Below are positions 1-11,969 of a DNA stretch of 64,000 nt, piece by piece; position 1 is the first letter of the stretch; each line of letters opens with the position of its first letter. The position numbers and the translations under genes are program-made. The notes below the pieces were generated by a model. It was not told the DNA's origin. It saw only the letters and a list, made by a program, of their open reading frames with translations, and did not search any database. Source of the DNA: Loripinus fragilis. Lineage: Eukaryota > Mollusca > Bivalvia > Lucinida > Lucinidae. The DNA lies in NCBI GenBank assembly GCA_964019695.1, contig OZ026527.1, forward strand, positions 74,115,471 through 74,179,470. Reading direction: 5' to 3'.

Positions 1-382
1 GAGCTGGTGGCATTACATGGTCGCAGATCAGAGAAACTTCAACAGATATGTCTGCGGACTTAGTACCATTCAATCAAACATACCTCCTGGTCCATTGGAA
101 ATCGAAGAGAAAAAGCTACTTGACTGATACCCCTCCATCAGACATGTCAACTAACACTGTGAAACTTTATCAGCCAAGACTGCTACATTGTCAATACAAC
201 ATACATGCAGTATAAAGAGTTGTTATGTCGCTGCAGCTGCAATATACATGCCTGCTGTCCTAGTGTTACTGTTACAAACACCGCTGCTGTTCAAACATGC
301 CTACTGGTTGAGTGCTGCTGCAAGATGGATGCTTGCTGGACTGTGGCCACTCAATCAGCATGCCTGCTGTCAGTCAATATTG

Positions 383-650
383 CATCACTGCTAGCATTGT
401 GCTTCTCTTTCTGCTATACCTGCTGCTATGGTGTCTCACTATCAGCCGTTTCTGCTGGTATAGTGTCTCACTATCAGACGTGCCCGCTGGTGTGGTGAAT
501 CGTTATAGGTCATGCCTTTTGTTTTGGTACATCACTATCAGCCATGCCTGTTGGTGTGGTGTCTCACTGCAGGTCATGTCTTCTGGTGTGGTGTCTCACT
601 ATAGACCATGCCTGTTGGCGTGGTATCTCACTATAGGCCATGCCGGCTAG
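383..650 (+). repeat. 32-bp degenerate minisatellite
   Basis: Diverged tandem units with a period of exactly 32 bp. Unit starts can be read at about 415, 447, 479, 511, 543, 575, 607 and 639, each resembling 'catgcctgctggtgtggtgt' followed by 'ctcactatcagg'. Looser copies continue on both sides (about 200-380 and 700-880). The open frames here are by-products of the repeat and are not believable genes. Confidence 0.8.
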
Positions 651-939
651 AACGTTTTGCACTTCAGCCGACTTTTAATTGACGACAGACGGAAGAGGGG
701 TGGCTACAAGTCTGGTGCTACTCTTACAGAGGTGTCATTACATCAGACATGTTACTCACAGATATGCCTGCTTGAACAGTGCAACTCTATCAGAGATGCA
801 GCATGCTGGGTTCATTTATTTAGATATACGTGTTTGTAAAATGCTTCTCTATCAGGCGAGAAATCTGGTATGTTACAAATCCACCTGACATGTCTACAGG
901 CTATGTGCGGCTCCCACGGGTTTGTAAAACTAATCAGCT

Positions 940-1400
940 ACCATCCTGGACGCCATCTTGAATATATCAAATTTTGAGTAATGCATTAGCTGCATCACTG
1001 GAATTTTACAAGGATGATGTAGCTCAAGAAGCAGTAAAATCAGTATATTACATGCAAATCCCTGTAGTTTGCCGGTCTCAGGGAAAATTTTCTTATACTT
1101 TTTGTAATAAATTGCCATTTTGGCGGCCATTTTGCCTAAATTCTTATTTTATTTTTATATTTTTGTAAGAAGCTAAATGTCTTCAACTAGATTCCAACGT
1201 CATAGCTAACAATTTAAGGCAAAACGTGGGTTTGAGACATTTTTCCATATAACACAATTTTTTAACTTATAACTGGCCTCCATCTTGGACGCCATCTTGA
1301 ATATATCGAAATGCTCAATGATGCCAGAGTGGCATCACTCGGATTATTCAAGGACAATATATGCACTACCAGAATCCATAAAGAAAAAAAGTTTAAAATC
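940..1400. repeat. Diverged ~325-bp direct repeat pair
   Basis: Two units begin with 'gacgccatcttgaatatatc' at about 949 and 1288. Each then has an 'aatgc..gcatcactsg' stretch and a 'caaggac/caaggatg' stretch in the same order. The 'gcggccattttg' words inside recall the arrays at 15.1 kb and 53.2 kb, so this may be a distant member of that family. No gene was recognised in 1-1660. Confidence 0.55.
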
Positions 1401-1669
1401 AAGTTCCAGGTCCTCCTATAATTCGCCCAAATTCTGCTGGACTAATTAGTATGTTTAATTGTAGACGTTGATATGTTCAGTGTTTTTTACTATTATGGAT
1501 TGGCAAAGAAAAAAAACACACCAATCTTTGATAAAAAGTTCCATAATTCTTATTTAATGAAGTGCTTACACAATAATATTACCCGAAATGATACTATATG
1601 GTGACACCTGTACTTACTACATCTAGTTTCTAACGTTTAATCTACATCTAACCAATGTTACACTTAATA

Positions 1670-2706
1670 CAGTGAGCCACTTTAGTTACGCACCACTTAT
1701 AAAATGTAAAATTATTCAAAAAACAAATAGGATGTTTTTAATCTGAGACTACCAGCGTAAAGCGCATCTATAGTTGCATTAGCCATCGAAATTTTATAGT
1801 GATCAGATCAGAAACAAATGAGAAAATGAATCTTGAAGGGCACTACCCTCAAAATACCATTTCACATTGCATTATTTCGAATGAAACTCAGATCACATTG
1901 CACTTGTTTCAGGGTCGAATTTCTGCTATGCCAGAGATAAGAACCGACTTATTCTTGGCAATATCTAAGACTGGAATGTGTTTGTTAACTTTATAAAAAA
2001 GTTAACGTTTTACTAGTTTGGTTCCCAGCTGGCCAAGGTTTAAAAAAGTTGATTTTAGTACTTTTTTTTAAAGTTAGATAAAATGTCGTATGATTCTTAG
2101 TAAACCTATTATCAAAACACTTCTTAAATAATTTCATTTTAAACAACCATGTATTCGTCATTTATTTTTGTAAAAAAATAATGGATTTATTGGCGTCACG
2201 GTGTTGACGTTAGTGATGACGTCACTACTACCAAGGCTATTAGACGTGTCAATGATAAGATGTTTTAGTGTTTTGATACTTCTATGTTAACAAGTGACTC
2301 ATGACAAGACAATTTACGAAGGAAAATCTGTTTGATTATTGTAACTAACGTTAATATGACGTCAAAACGAGCATTTCTTCAACGACCGAAAAAAGGGGGT
2401 GTACTTGAATAAAATAATTGTTTTTTGTGTTTTTCTGTCACAACGATCACAATGGATAATGCCTGGCGCAAAACGCAAATAGAAAATATAGACGTTCAGA
2501 TTGCACGTGCAGTCGTGCACTTTTGTCAAAATTGCCTTTTGCGTAGCAGAATGATTCACGTGAGTAATTCCGATATTTATTTTTGATGTCATCAAACAGA
2601 TAAAATGTCAATAAGTAAATTATCATAGAGAATGTTCGATTCAAGCATTTTTGTGAAAAAAATGTGGGCCCTTAAAAAATTGGTGCGTAACTAAAGTGGC
2701 TCACTG
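1670..2706. mobile_element. Tc1/mariner-type MITE, TA target duplication
   Basis: The two ends are perfect inverted repeats of 26 bp. The left end starts CAGTGAGCCACTTTAGTTAC at 1670. The right end is its exact reverse complement, finishing at 2706. Both ends are flanked by TA (1668-1669 and 2707-2708). TA duplication plus a terminal CAGT is characteristic of Tc1/mariner/pogo elements. The 1,037-bp interior has no transposase frame (longest open frame 77 codons), so this is a non-autonomous copy. Undiverged ends suggest fairly recent activity. Confidence 0.88.
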
Positions 2707-2708
2707 TA

Positions 2709-3358
2709 TGTTATAGTATTAAGAATATCAATTCATACAAAAGAGAAACCTTATGGCAAGTCAATTCATACTGTAGAAGAACCTTATATTTATGATTTTA
2801 TAAGTGTAAGCCTCATTAAAAAAACCTGGTTCACAAGAATATCACCCTGTCAAACCTATCGGTTAAAATTAACTATTTTGATCACAGAGAAATCTTGGTC
2901 CCAAAGGTATGGCTAATTTAATGCTTAAATCTTCTCTGTTCATTCTGTTCTTTTAAACTGATGCTGATTTCCATCAAAAAGCAACATTTATACTTTAGCT
3001 GGTTGTGTATTTTAAGCATACAGCTTCGTTTCTGGATCTCAATTATTCATGTTAAACACTGTTCTATGGTACCTTTGATAAGACTCTGTTACACTTTATT
3101 CTGGTCCCTGCACCAAAATATGTTTACTCTAGTCCATTTGGGATGTAAAGGAAATGCTTGGTCTTCTTGTTTTCACACATTACTGTTATGACATGTTTCT
3201 TAAACCATATCATGCAGGACTTGAGGAATAAATACACATTGTCTTGGCCCAATAGTGCCATGACATGGGACAATGACATTTGGCATTTCCAACCATCAAT
3301 CATTTGAAGTTGGCTAACTTGCCTTTCTAAAATAAAAGCGGAAGTAGATTTGCCATAC
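2709..3358. other. AT-rich intergenic DNA, no feature recognised
   Basis: No coding similarity, inverted ends or arrays were seen. The 76-codon frame at 2961-3191 looks random. The boundary with the reverse-transcriptase fragment downstream is inferred from where its similarity begins. Confidence 0.5.
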
Positions 3359-4748
3359 AGCCCTACATTTTGGTGTCAAAGCTAAAGAAAATCAAGACAA
3401 AGTTCCTACGTTGTACTGGTTACCTAAACTCCATAAAAACCCTAAAAAGCAAGATTTATTGCAAATTCTAGTTCTTGTACGACAACAGAACTTTCTAAAT
3501 TGTTAACCTCGTGTCTTACAGCTGTTAAAAAACATGTTATCAAATATTGTGAAAAAGTATATGAGAGATCCGGTAAAAACCTATTTTGGTCGATAAAAAA
3601 TTCAGGTGAAATTTTAGATAAACTTAAAGCTAGAGATTTCAATGCGACCAGTTTGTCTACTTATGATTTTTCTACTCTTTACACTACTTTACCTCATAAT
3701 TTAATTAAAGATAAACTTATTGATCTTATTGAAAGAACCTTCCAAAGAGAAGGCTCTCCTTACCTTGCATGTAGTGACAGAAATGCATTTTTTTACTTCA
3801 GAAAAACCTAAAAAATATCATGCATGGTCGTGTCAAAATGTATGTGATGCGCTGACCTTTTTGTTGGACAACATTTTTATTCGATTTGGCACCAAGCTCT
3901 ATAGACAAGTAGTTGGGATTCCTATGGGCACTAATTGTGCTCCCCTGGTTGCAGATTTATTCCTGTTTTGTTATGAAAGGGACTTTATGATGTCTCTTTC
4001 TGATGATAAGCAGGCTGATGTTATTGATGCGTTTAACACTACTTCCAGATATTTGGACGATATTTTAAATATTAATAATGTTTATTTTGAAAATATGGTT
4101 AGTCAAATATACCCTTCAGAACTCCAACTTAATAAAGCCAATGCCTCTGATACCGAAGCCGCATTTTTAGACTTGCATTTGTCAATTTCTAATGATATTG
4201 TTTCTACCAAAATTTATGATAAACGTGACGACTTTGATTTTGAAATTGTCAATTTCCCATTTTTAGATGGTGATGTTCCTCGTTCTACATCCTATGGAGT
4301 CTATATCTCTCAACTCATTCGTTTTGCTAGAGCATCTAGCTATGTTACTGACTTCAACACTCGCAATAAATTGTTAACTCAGAAACTTCTTAAACAGGGC
4401 TATCGGTATCATAAACTTCGCAAAACATTTTCAAAATTTTATAGACGATACTTTGATTTGATTTCTAAATTCCAAGTTGGCCTTAAATCTCTCTTGCGCC
4501 AAGGACTTTCGGAACCTGATTTCTATGGTGACTTGGTGTATAAGTTGAAGAAGATTGTTGGCTCTAATAATTTTTCAGCGCAGTTCATTAAAATAATTTC
4601 CCATTATAAAAAGATTGGCTATAACATTAATGTATTGCAACAGACTGCATGCTTGGTAGTCAACCCAATCACGGTTGGCAACTTTGCTTTCCTCTTTAAT
4701 TGCACGCCGGTGGGTCGGACTTCAGACTCTATGATGGTTCCGACTTAA
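3359..4748 (+). pseudogene. Penelope-like reverse transcriptase, 5'-truncated and frameshifted
   Basis: Polymerase part of a retroelement reverse transcriptase, spread over three frames. The first block (about 3362-3445) reads '..KVPTLYWLPKLHKNP'. A one-base loss near 3447 shifts to the frame holding 'ARFIANSSSCTTTELSKLLT' and motif A 'YDFSTLY' (catalytic Asp). An extra T in the T-run 3788-3794 shifts to the frame of the 342-codon open stretch 3720-4748. That stretch holds motif B 'GIPMGTNCAPL' (residues 66-76), the catalytic 'YLDD' (111-114) and a long conserved thumb ending at 4748. The N-terminus is absent. No GIY-YIG endonuclease follows before the stop. I assign it to Penelope-like elements from the motif wording and the truncated copies in both orientations; another invertebrate RT lineage is the alternative. 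With two frameshifts it cannot make a full protein. Confidence 0.82.
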
Positions 4749-5282
4749 AGACTTATCTATTGATGAGATGGTAGGGGCCTGATGCTTTGGCTGTTTGTCG
4801 GGCCCACCGGGGTTTACCTGTTGGATTTCTTTTGCTCCGGTATTCAGTTTAATTTACTGTTGAGTCCTTATCCTTGCTTTATCTCCTTGTTATATCTTGA
4901 TTTATATGTTTTAGGAGATGATGCATTGATAAGTTAGGGGTCTTTCATGCAAACCAAATATCTATGTGTCTTGATCCACATCTGAATTAAGGGTGAGGTT
5001 GGCGCCGTTAAACCGGTTTAAGCCCTCCAGTAAAATGTTTTACTGACCGTTCCAAGGCGGTACTTCTTTTGTGGATCTCTTATGTTTTTGTTCTGTCTTG
5101 TGTTTGCTATGTTTTGTACGCGTCTGTTTATATGTGCTTCGTAGTCACCTGCTGGGAAAGGGCTGACCTCTTGGCTCTCGTTTGTGGTGTCTTCTGTGAA
5201 TTTGTCACTTTCCCATTGGTATCCTGGGTCAGGCGTGGTACTTGATTGTATCGATTCCTGATCTTTGCAACCTTACTTACTT
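4749..5282 (+). mobile_element. 3' tail of the Penelope-like element
   Basis: Non-coding tail directly downstream of the RT stop. It is defined by comparison: the same order of blocks ('gggcccaccggggtttacct', 'gttaaaccggttt', 'ccagtaaaat', 'cacctgctgggaaagggctg', 'gattcctgatctttgcaa') appears in reverse complement at 16975-17452. It includes a short palindrome 'gtaaaatgttttac' near 5031. The shared end at 'ctttgcaaccttacttactt' (about 5263-5282) probably marks the element's 3' end. Confidence 0.8.
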
Positions 5283-6120
5283 TTATAAATCAACCTCCTT
5301 CTGTTGAGTTATTGATTCATTTCAACTAGATAATTAATTTTACAAAAACTGACCTATACCCATAAGAGGATAGAAATGACAAAGTTAACAGTTTTGGATT
5401 TTCATCAAATTCGGCTCAGATCAGTAGGATATATATGGCCTGTTTTGTGATAAAATGATATCTTGACAAAGACTAGAAGATATCTATCTTTGGAATTGAA
5501 TGTTGAATATTTTGTAATTTTTTAAAATTTTATAATCAATTCTTCAGAAAACGTACACCATAATGTATCCAAATGGTTTCGTGGTATTAATGGTATTTTG
5601 GAGTCGAGCTAGATGACAAATCATAGAAATCAACAATAAAAACTAAAGATTTAGGACATAAACATTTAGAGACAGGTACCACCTCATAGGTGGAGTTAGT
5701 CAGGGTTGCGTCTTAAGCCTTATTATTAACTATCTAATTCGTTAAGTACATTTTCATAGTTTGAGTATAATGAGTTATAAATACGCAAAGTTTAAAGATA
5801 ATCTATGCGTGGGCACATCTGTAAGTACCCCTTTGGTTAAATTAATTCCATTTCTTTTCAAGATACAGAGCAGAAATGAAATTCAGATATCTAGCGTCAT
5901 AAGTCAGTCACAAATTGGAGACAAGAAGACAAAATGCAATCCCAACATAGCTCTTGTAAATTTTAAAGCATATACAAAGTTGTGTTTATTCTTATGATAT
6001 TGAGTGGAAACGAAATGCTTATATTATTTAAGGATCATACCTTTGTTACAAATAAACGAAAAATGACAGGTAACAAGCAAATTCGACAACAAATTGATAT
6101 CCCCGCCGAAATTATGTTAG
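5283..6120. other. AT-rich intergenic DNA, no feature recognised
   Basis: No similarity to the repeat families elsewhere in the window was noticed. The 78-codon frame at 5761-5997 has no recognisable motif. Confidence 0.45.
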
Positions 6121-6129
6121 ACTTATTTC

Positions 6130-7570
6130 ATTGAAATTAAGGCAATTAAAGAGCAATAACTCCTGTATATCTAAGGACATTCTAATGAATATTGATGTGC
6201 ATTGCCTCACCCCATGTTCAGTTAGGTTTCATGAAATTCGATCTGTTCCTTACCGAAAATTGGTTCTGTAGGGACCAATTTATTGAAATTTAGGCAATCA
6301 AAGGGCAATGACTCCTGTATATCTGAAACCAATGTGACAAACTTTGATGTGCATTACCATACCATTGCCAAATACTCGTATATAGTTACTCTGAAATTAC
6401 ATCGACCGGTTACTAAGTTCTGAATGAAAATTAATCATTGATAGTAAGGCGATCAAAGGGCAACAAATCCTCTACAACTGATGTTTTCCTCAGACACTCT
6501 GACCAACTTAAATGTGAATTATCACCCCATTGCCATATATATCCAGAAATTTGAGCCGTTGGCTACCAGGGTTTAGCTCTGAATGCACAAATTCATTGAC
6601 ATTTAGACGGTCAAAGGGCAATAGCTTCTCTACACCTGATGATGTCCTCATGAAACTTCACATGTGTCATCACATTATGGCCATATACACTCGGTATTAG
6701 TTTCATGAAATTCCTTTTTTTGCTTACTAATATATGGCTAAGGATTGACATTCTGCAAACCAAAGGGCAGTAACTCCTCTGTTACTTAGGACATCCTGGA
6801 GAAACATCACATGCATTACCACACCATGGTCATATATACTAAATTTAAGGTTCATTGGAATCCATTCATTGTTTACCAAGTATAGCTGAAGACCGAATAA
6901 AACATTAAAATGTAGGCAAATCAAAGGGCGAATACTCATCCAAAACTAATTACACCCTGATGAAACTTTACGTGCATAACCCCACTATGGTCATATATAT
7001 TAAGTGTAAGTGTCATGAAATTCCATCAATTTCTTACAAAGTTATGGCTGAGGACGGAAGAAATCATTGAAATTTTATCAATCACAGGGCAAAAACCCCT
7101 ATATAACTGATGACATGTAGATGAAACTCCATGTGCATAACCACACCATGGTCATATATATTCATTATAAGTTTCATGAAACTCCATTTATGGGTTACAA
7201 AGTTATGGCTGGGGACAGAAAAAAATCACTAACATGTAGTCAATCAAAGGGCAACAACTCCTCTAGAACTAATTACACCCTGACAAACCTCCAGGTGCAC
7301 AGCCACTATGATAATATATACTCATTATCTGTTTCGTGAGATTCCATGCATTGCTCCCTAAGGTATGGCTGAGGACGGAATAATCATTAAAATGTAGGCA
7401 ATCAAAGGACAATAACTCCTCTTTAACTGATGGCACCCTAATGAAACATCACGTGCATAGCCACACCATAGTCATATATATTCAGTATAAGTTTCATGAA
7501 ATTCCATCTATTTGTTACCTAGTTATGGCTGAGGATGAAATGACATCAGTCAAGGGTCATAAATCTATGA
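6130..7570. repeat. ~157-bp degenerate tandem array, about ten units
   Basis: The phrase 'gcaatcaaagggcaataact' recurs, variably mutated, near 6147, 6297, 6453, 6610, 6760, 6920, 7082, 7245, 7403 and 7550, a spacing of about 150-162 bp. Each unit then has 'cctgatgaaac', 'gtgcataaccacaccatggt', 'catatata', 'gtttcatgaaattccat' and 'gttatggctgaggac' in the same order. Unit divergence is high, so the array is old. Short open frames inside are by-products. Confidence 0.85.
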
Positions 7571-8051
7571 CAAATGTGCGAAAAACGATATCCAACAATC
7601 CCAAGCTCACTCTTGTCAGTATCAATAATGCATATACACAATTTGGTAACATTATATCAATTTGTTCTCAAGATATTGCGGTTCCAAATTTAAAATAGTT
7701 TCACCAAAATGCTGCCCAAGAACCTATATAACAAAATTGCCCATTGGCGAACGGTTTCGCTCCGCTGATAAAATTGGCTACCAAAACTTATCTGGCCCAA
7801 ATTATGTCGGTGGTTTTGAAGACCCTTTAATTCAGAGATGGAGAATCACTTTTATATTCCACGTTTGACCTAGGAATTTGACTGGGGCACAACTGGTACA
7901 GTTTTCATTTGCAATTAATCGATTCACCAAGTCATTTGAAACCCATTCTCTAAGAGTCTTTGATGCCTTAAAAAGTTAATTTTGCTCTATATTTGAACTC
8001 CACTTTCAACATTATTTGGGCCTCGACGCGAGAAAACATGTCTTCGGAGGT

Positions 8052-8121
8052 ATGCGAACAACAAAGGCGCAGACCAGCCTGCGCATCCGCACAGTTTGAT
8101 TAGCGCCTTTGTTATTCGCGT
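8052..8121. repeat. Dispersed 'CAGACCAGCCTGCGCA' hairpin
   Basis: Imperfect inverted repeat: 'gcgaacaacaaaggcgc' on the left pairs with 'gcgcctttgttattcgc' on the right. The middle holds the family signature 'gaccagcctgcgcatccgc'. Seven further relatives lie at 38.8, 39.6, 49.5, 54.8, 55.0, 55.2 and 61.2 kb. Confidence 0.75.
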
Positions 8122-8334
8122 TTTAGATAGTGCCATATCTTAGCTTGCCATAAGCGAAATTTCAATTTTCTAGCTAGTCCCTGCAGCTGATTAGACTGGT
8201 TTGAGTATCGCTTTGTCGGAAACACCGAAGACAGGTTTTCTCGCGACGTGGCCCATTTGTTCCTGTTATACCAGTGTCAACATAGATATCATCCTTTATA
8301 GAGGCTTTCTAATGACTTTGTATAGTTGCGCCCA

Positions 8335-8795
8335 AGAGAAAAGGAATTGGTGGTTGGTGCCTGATGCTAGTCTTTGGCTGGGCCCGCCGTAGTTCAACTT
8401 GAAGTTTTCCACGCGAGCTGAACATTTTTTGTACTTAACAACAGCAGAATCTAGGGCGAAGATTTGGTACCAGTAAAATGCATTTAAGCCCCCCGCTGGC
8501 TTAGGCTGCTGTCCGTTCTAAAGTGGTGGTTCTGTTGTTGTTGACTTGTTAATTGTCACTCCCATTGTGCGATTATGTAATTGTTCTATGTTTTGTTGTA
8601 CGTTAGTTTATGCCCCCTTTCTAGCTTTGCAATCATCTTGATGGGGAAGAGAGAGCCGGCTGCTTTGCTTAGTATGTCTTCCTGGTGTCTCGTGATTGTT
8701 GTGTGGCTTTTCCTCGCGGTGCCATGGGTTTGTCTGCAGTTTGTGATTGTAGTATTTCCTGGTCATACTCACTTGCTATTTTCTTTAGCTCTGAC
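8335..8795 (+). mobile_element. Penelope-like 3' tail, second subfamily
   Basis: Starts with 'ggtgcctgatgctagtcttt' and 'ggctgggcccgccg', matching the start of the tail after the RT at 4770-4815. It continues with 'aagatttggtaccagtaaaa', 'ctgtccgttctaaagtggtg', 'catcttgatggggaagagag', 'cttcctggtgtctcgtgatt' and 'ctgcagtttgtgattgtagt'. The same blocks occur in reverse complement at 62507-62935. Only the tail is present. The open frame at 8581-8811 is not a gene. Confidence 0.75.
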
Positions 8796-8927
8796 CATCG
8801 GTGAGTCATGAGCCTTTTTCTTTGTTTCATCATAGTGTGTTAATTTGATTAGATTGTCTCTTTGATTATGCATAGCATTATTTAGGAAGACTCCGTGTAA
8901 GCTAACCATTTGTTTTGTGTTTTAACA

Positions 8928-9065
8928 ACAACAGAATCAAGGGCGAAGATTTGGTGCCACTAAAGTACATTTAAGCCCCATGAAGTGGCTTCAGCTGCTG
9001 TCCGTTCTAAGGCGATGGTTCTGTTGCTGTTGATTCATTGGTTATTGTTGCTCCACTTGTTGAAG
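8928..9065 (+). mobile_element. Partial second copy of the Penelope-like tail
   Basis: Repeats the middle of the tail seen 450 bp upstream: 'caacagaatcaagggcgaag', 'tttggtgcca', 'catttaagcccc', 'ctgctgtccgttctaaggcg', 'ggttctgttgctgttgattc'. The direct orientation suggests a local duplication or two insertions. Confidence 0.7.
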
Positions 9066-9446
9066 AGTATGTTTGCTGAATATGACTAAATTATGTCCTC
9101 ATAGAATATGTTGATCCATCGCAAGAGAGCAGCACAGTCAAAGTGCGATCGTCGTGTAATTTCCGCAGGAGGTCTGGGCAATATCCCCGCCATCAGTTTT
9201 GGGGAACTGCATAGGCACTGTACGATATCTGGGCGTACGATATCCCAAAAGCCCGTAGGCGTTTCGTACATGGTTTACTACTTTGTGTTTTCATACGGAG
9301 TCTGTAAGATGGCACGGTGACTGCTCGGTCATGAGCATTTGTGTACCGACTCTTCAAATGCAGTAATAAGTAGAACATAATTAAATGGTGGTCTTTTATT
9401 TGCCTTTGAACATTGACAAAATGCTTTATTGAACCACAAAGTTCAG

Positions 9447-9645
9447 GCCTCCAGATAAGAGTGCGTACTGAAAAAAATATTTATCTTATTTCTCAACCAA
9501 AACATACGTTGTGGGTACTCAAAAGAACCGTCTCAATGCCGTCTCAATGAGACGGTTCTTTTGAGCACTCAAAACACATGTTTAGATCGATGAGTAAGAA
9601 AATAAATGCAGTTTTAGGTGCACAAACGATGCTTAACTGGACCTA
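9447..9645. mobile_element. MITE with central GAACCGTCTC palindrome
   Basis: The centre is an inverted repeat, 'actcaaaagaaccgtctca' paired with 'tgagacggttcttttgagca', at about 9518-9579. The left arm carries an extra 'atgccgtctca' duplication in the loop. The outer parts 'cctccagataagagtgcg' and 'gcttaactggac' are diverged inverted ends. Relatives lie at 34589-34755 and 47726-47800. Confidence 0.75.
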
Positions 9646-10019
9646 TGGACTGTCAAATAGAATAAATGTGTCAACTTCAAAGAAACCCCACCTTTTTAAA
9701 AGAATTACGTAGCACAGAAGTTAAATCCTTCAACTTTTCTTTAGCTAATCTTCGTCTAACTCTGATCCTGTTTGTTATTAGAGACAAGACATTATTAATG
9801 TATGAACAAATTTCATATTTAAAGATTAACTTCTATATTTCTGTTCCATATCCAAAGAGTACTAATAGTTCATCTGAGCATTGTTCATGAAATGTATTTG
9901 GGCCAGTATGCGAGATTGTTGTAAATATCGCAAATCGTAAATTCAGATTATAACTAGGGTCATGCACGAATCTAGAGGGTGGGAGCGGGGGGCAGGGTGT
10001 CAGGACCCATCTAAAAATC

Positions 10020-10150
10020 ACGCAAATACATGTACACTTACGCCCGCGCATTTGTACTGCGAATTCGCATTTCGTGCCCATTTCAATGCGTTGTACGCAC
10101 GTACAATTTAAAGTTCGTTGAAAACGCGGATTAACTCGTATCAACGCAGG
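10020..10150. repeat. GAATTCGC / AACGC-rich inverted repeat fragment
   Basis: Contains 'gcgaattcgcatttcgtgcc', 'tttcaatgcgtt' and, in the opposite sense, 'gttgaaaacgcggatt'. The same vocabulary occurs at 11970-12045 and 61530-61585. Probably a small fold-back repeat family; boundaries unresolved. Confidence 0.5.
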
Positions 10151-10278
10151 GCAAGATCATGAATATTCATATGAGATGGTAAGCATTAGTGCGTTAACCA
10201 ATCAAATTGCCTATTTAGAAAAATCGATATTGAAACGTATTGAATCTGTTATAGATAAATCTACAGTAATTTAAAGTT

Positions 10279-11722
10279 TAAAGGATCATTGACACTTGCT
10301 ATGGGTAAATGCCTATGGTTTTCAGTAAAAATAAAAGTGTGTCAATCGTCCCTTTCTTCACCTTGAAGCTACCCTGACCTGAGTACTTTATGGCTGTAAA
10401 ATCCGTTTTCGATATTAAATGCTTTAAAGATGTAAAATTTTGGGTAGAGCAATCAGTTTTACATTAAGATATATAGGAATCCGAAAACATTTTTTAAAAT
10501 AGCATCCCCCCCCGTGTGCCAGCAAAAGCTTTTGCATGTATATGTGTTACCATATTTTACACATTGAATGGAAGTGGCTTGTTGGCACAAGGGGGGGGGG
10601 GGGGAAGATGTTCAGCAGCCCAAAAACCCAGGACCTAAGCCTATAAAATGCCTTTTCTTGCAAATAAGAAACTAATGACAGTAATGAAGTTATCTAGAAC
10701 CAACCTCCTAAATTGCTTTGTATTCTGTGCTAGTTTAATATAAAGAACTTAAGATTAAAAGTAGAATTAGCAAGATTTTATGCATTTTTTCATAAGAAAA
10801 AATCTCACTGTTTTTGAATGACACACTATTTCGCAAACGTCCTGTACTTATCTATTTGCATGCTAGGGAATTATTCATGTTTTTATTTTCGTCTGCTGAC
10901 TTTCTTCAAAATTTAGTTTTTAAAAATAAACCACCCAGGACCACCATCAGAGTGTCAAACAGTTTGGATCCAGATCAAGACCGACATTCTATTGGTCTTC
11001 ATCTGGGTTCAAACTGTTTGCAAAAGGCTATTGGCAGACGACAAAATTATCCACTGGCATGCAAAGAGTCATAACAGGTAAATACTTTAGTGTTCAATAT
11101 ATTGTCTCATATAGGGATATACATGCATCATGTATACCATAAATATTAGGACACTTTAAATACATTCAACATGCTTTGGCCTTTAATAAAAGCAAAAGTA
11201 AAATTCAAAGGATCTAGTTAGAATCAGTTTTACTTTCCAATGCTTAATAGGACACTTTTAATTCTTTCAAAAATGTTTATTTCTTTTGTTGAGCTTTCAG
11301 TTTTGTATTATTTACGGTACATGTAGTCAAAACTGTACAGGTAACTTCTAAATTACCTCCCCAAATGCATTTTATTACAAAACATATTTTTTTAAACAAT
11401 TTCATCAATTATCGTGATTCGTTAATACTCAGCAAATGGTATTTTCAAAAGATATCACCATGCCTACCAAATAAATCAAGAAAACATGCAGAAATCACTT
11501 TTTAAAGCACTTTTTATTTTCATGAAATTTCAGACCCCCTCCCCTTTCTACCCGCCATAACTCTCGAGTCCGTAGGAATTTTGAAAATATTTTGCTAGCT
11601 GGCTCTTGCCATTAGATTCACCTATTGCACTGATACTACATGCACTGCACTAGAAGCTCAAAAGCAGCGTTCTGGGAATCAGAAAAATAGGTGCATAAGG
11701 CCCAAACCGTCAATGATCCTTT
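10279..11722. mobile_element. TIR element with AAAGGATCATTGAC ends
   Basis: The left end 'aaaggatcattgac' (from 10280) is repeated as its exact reverse complement 'gtcaatgatccttt' finishing at 11722. The 1.44-kb interior includes homopolymer C and G runs (10507-10515, 10591-10604) and a nested small MITE. No transposase frame is visible. A target duplication could not be decided. The short TIR makes the call moderate. Confidence 0.6.
10887..11047. mobile_element. Small MITE, TTTTGTCGTCTGCTGA family
   Basis: Starts 'ttttcgtctgctgac' and ends 'ggcagacgacaaaat', an inverted pair. The centre has the family's second inverted pair, 'gtttggatccagatcaagac' against 'cttcatctgggttcaaactg'. It lies inside the 10279-11722 element. 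Many copies occur within 24.0-32.4 kb. Confidence 0.8.
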
Positions 11723-11969
11723 GCTATATCATCTTGCGTAAAAATATATTATTTCTTACCTCAATGCTTTATTTTGCTATTTAATCCGTTTAAACGTCTT
11801 TAATCCTTCCTCTAATGAATGACTATGCAGCAATGTATTACAATGCAGATCTGCGTTGCTACGCAGTGATAAACATTTATTCGCGCTGATAAAGCAGCTG
11901 GGTCGATTGGTGGACAGGTAAATGCGTTTCGCCGCAATTCAACGTATTATCATTGACGAGCGGGGATTG

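Noticed and set aside
383..650. 32-bp repeats resembling a CRISPR array
   Set aside because: Units are contiguous and diverged, with no constant repeat plus unique spacer pattern, and the window is eukaryotic.
8581..8811. Frame with a hydrophobic, membrane-like translation
   Set aside because: The same sequence is the Penelope-like non-coding tail, and the corresponding frames in other copies are disrupted. The hydrophobicity comes from T-rich composition.
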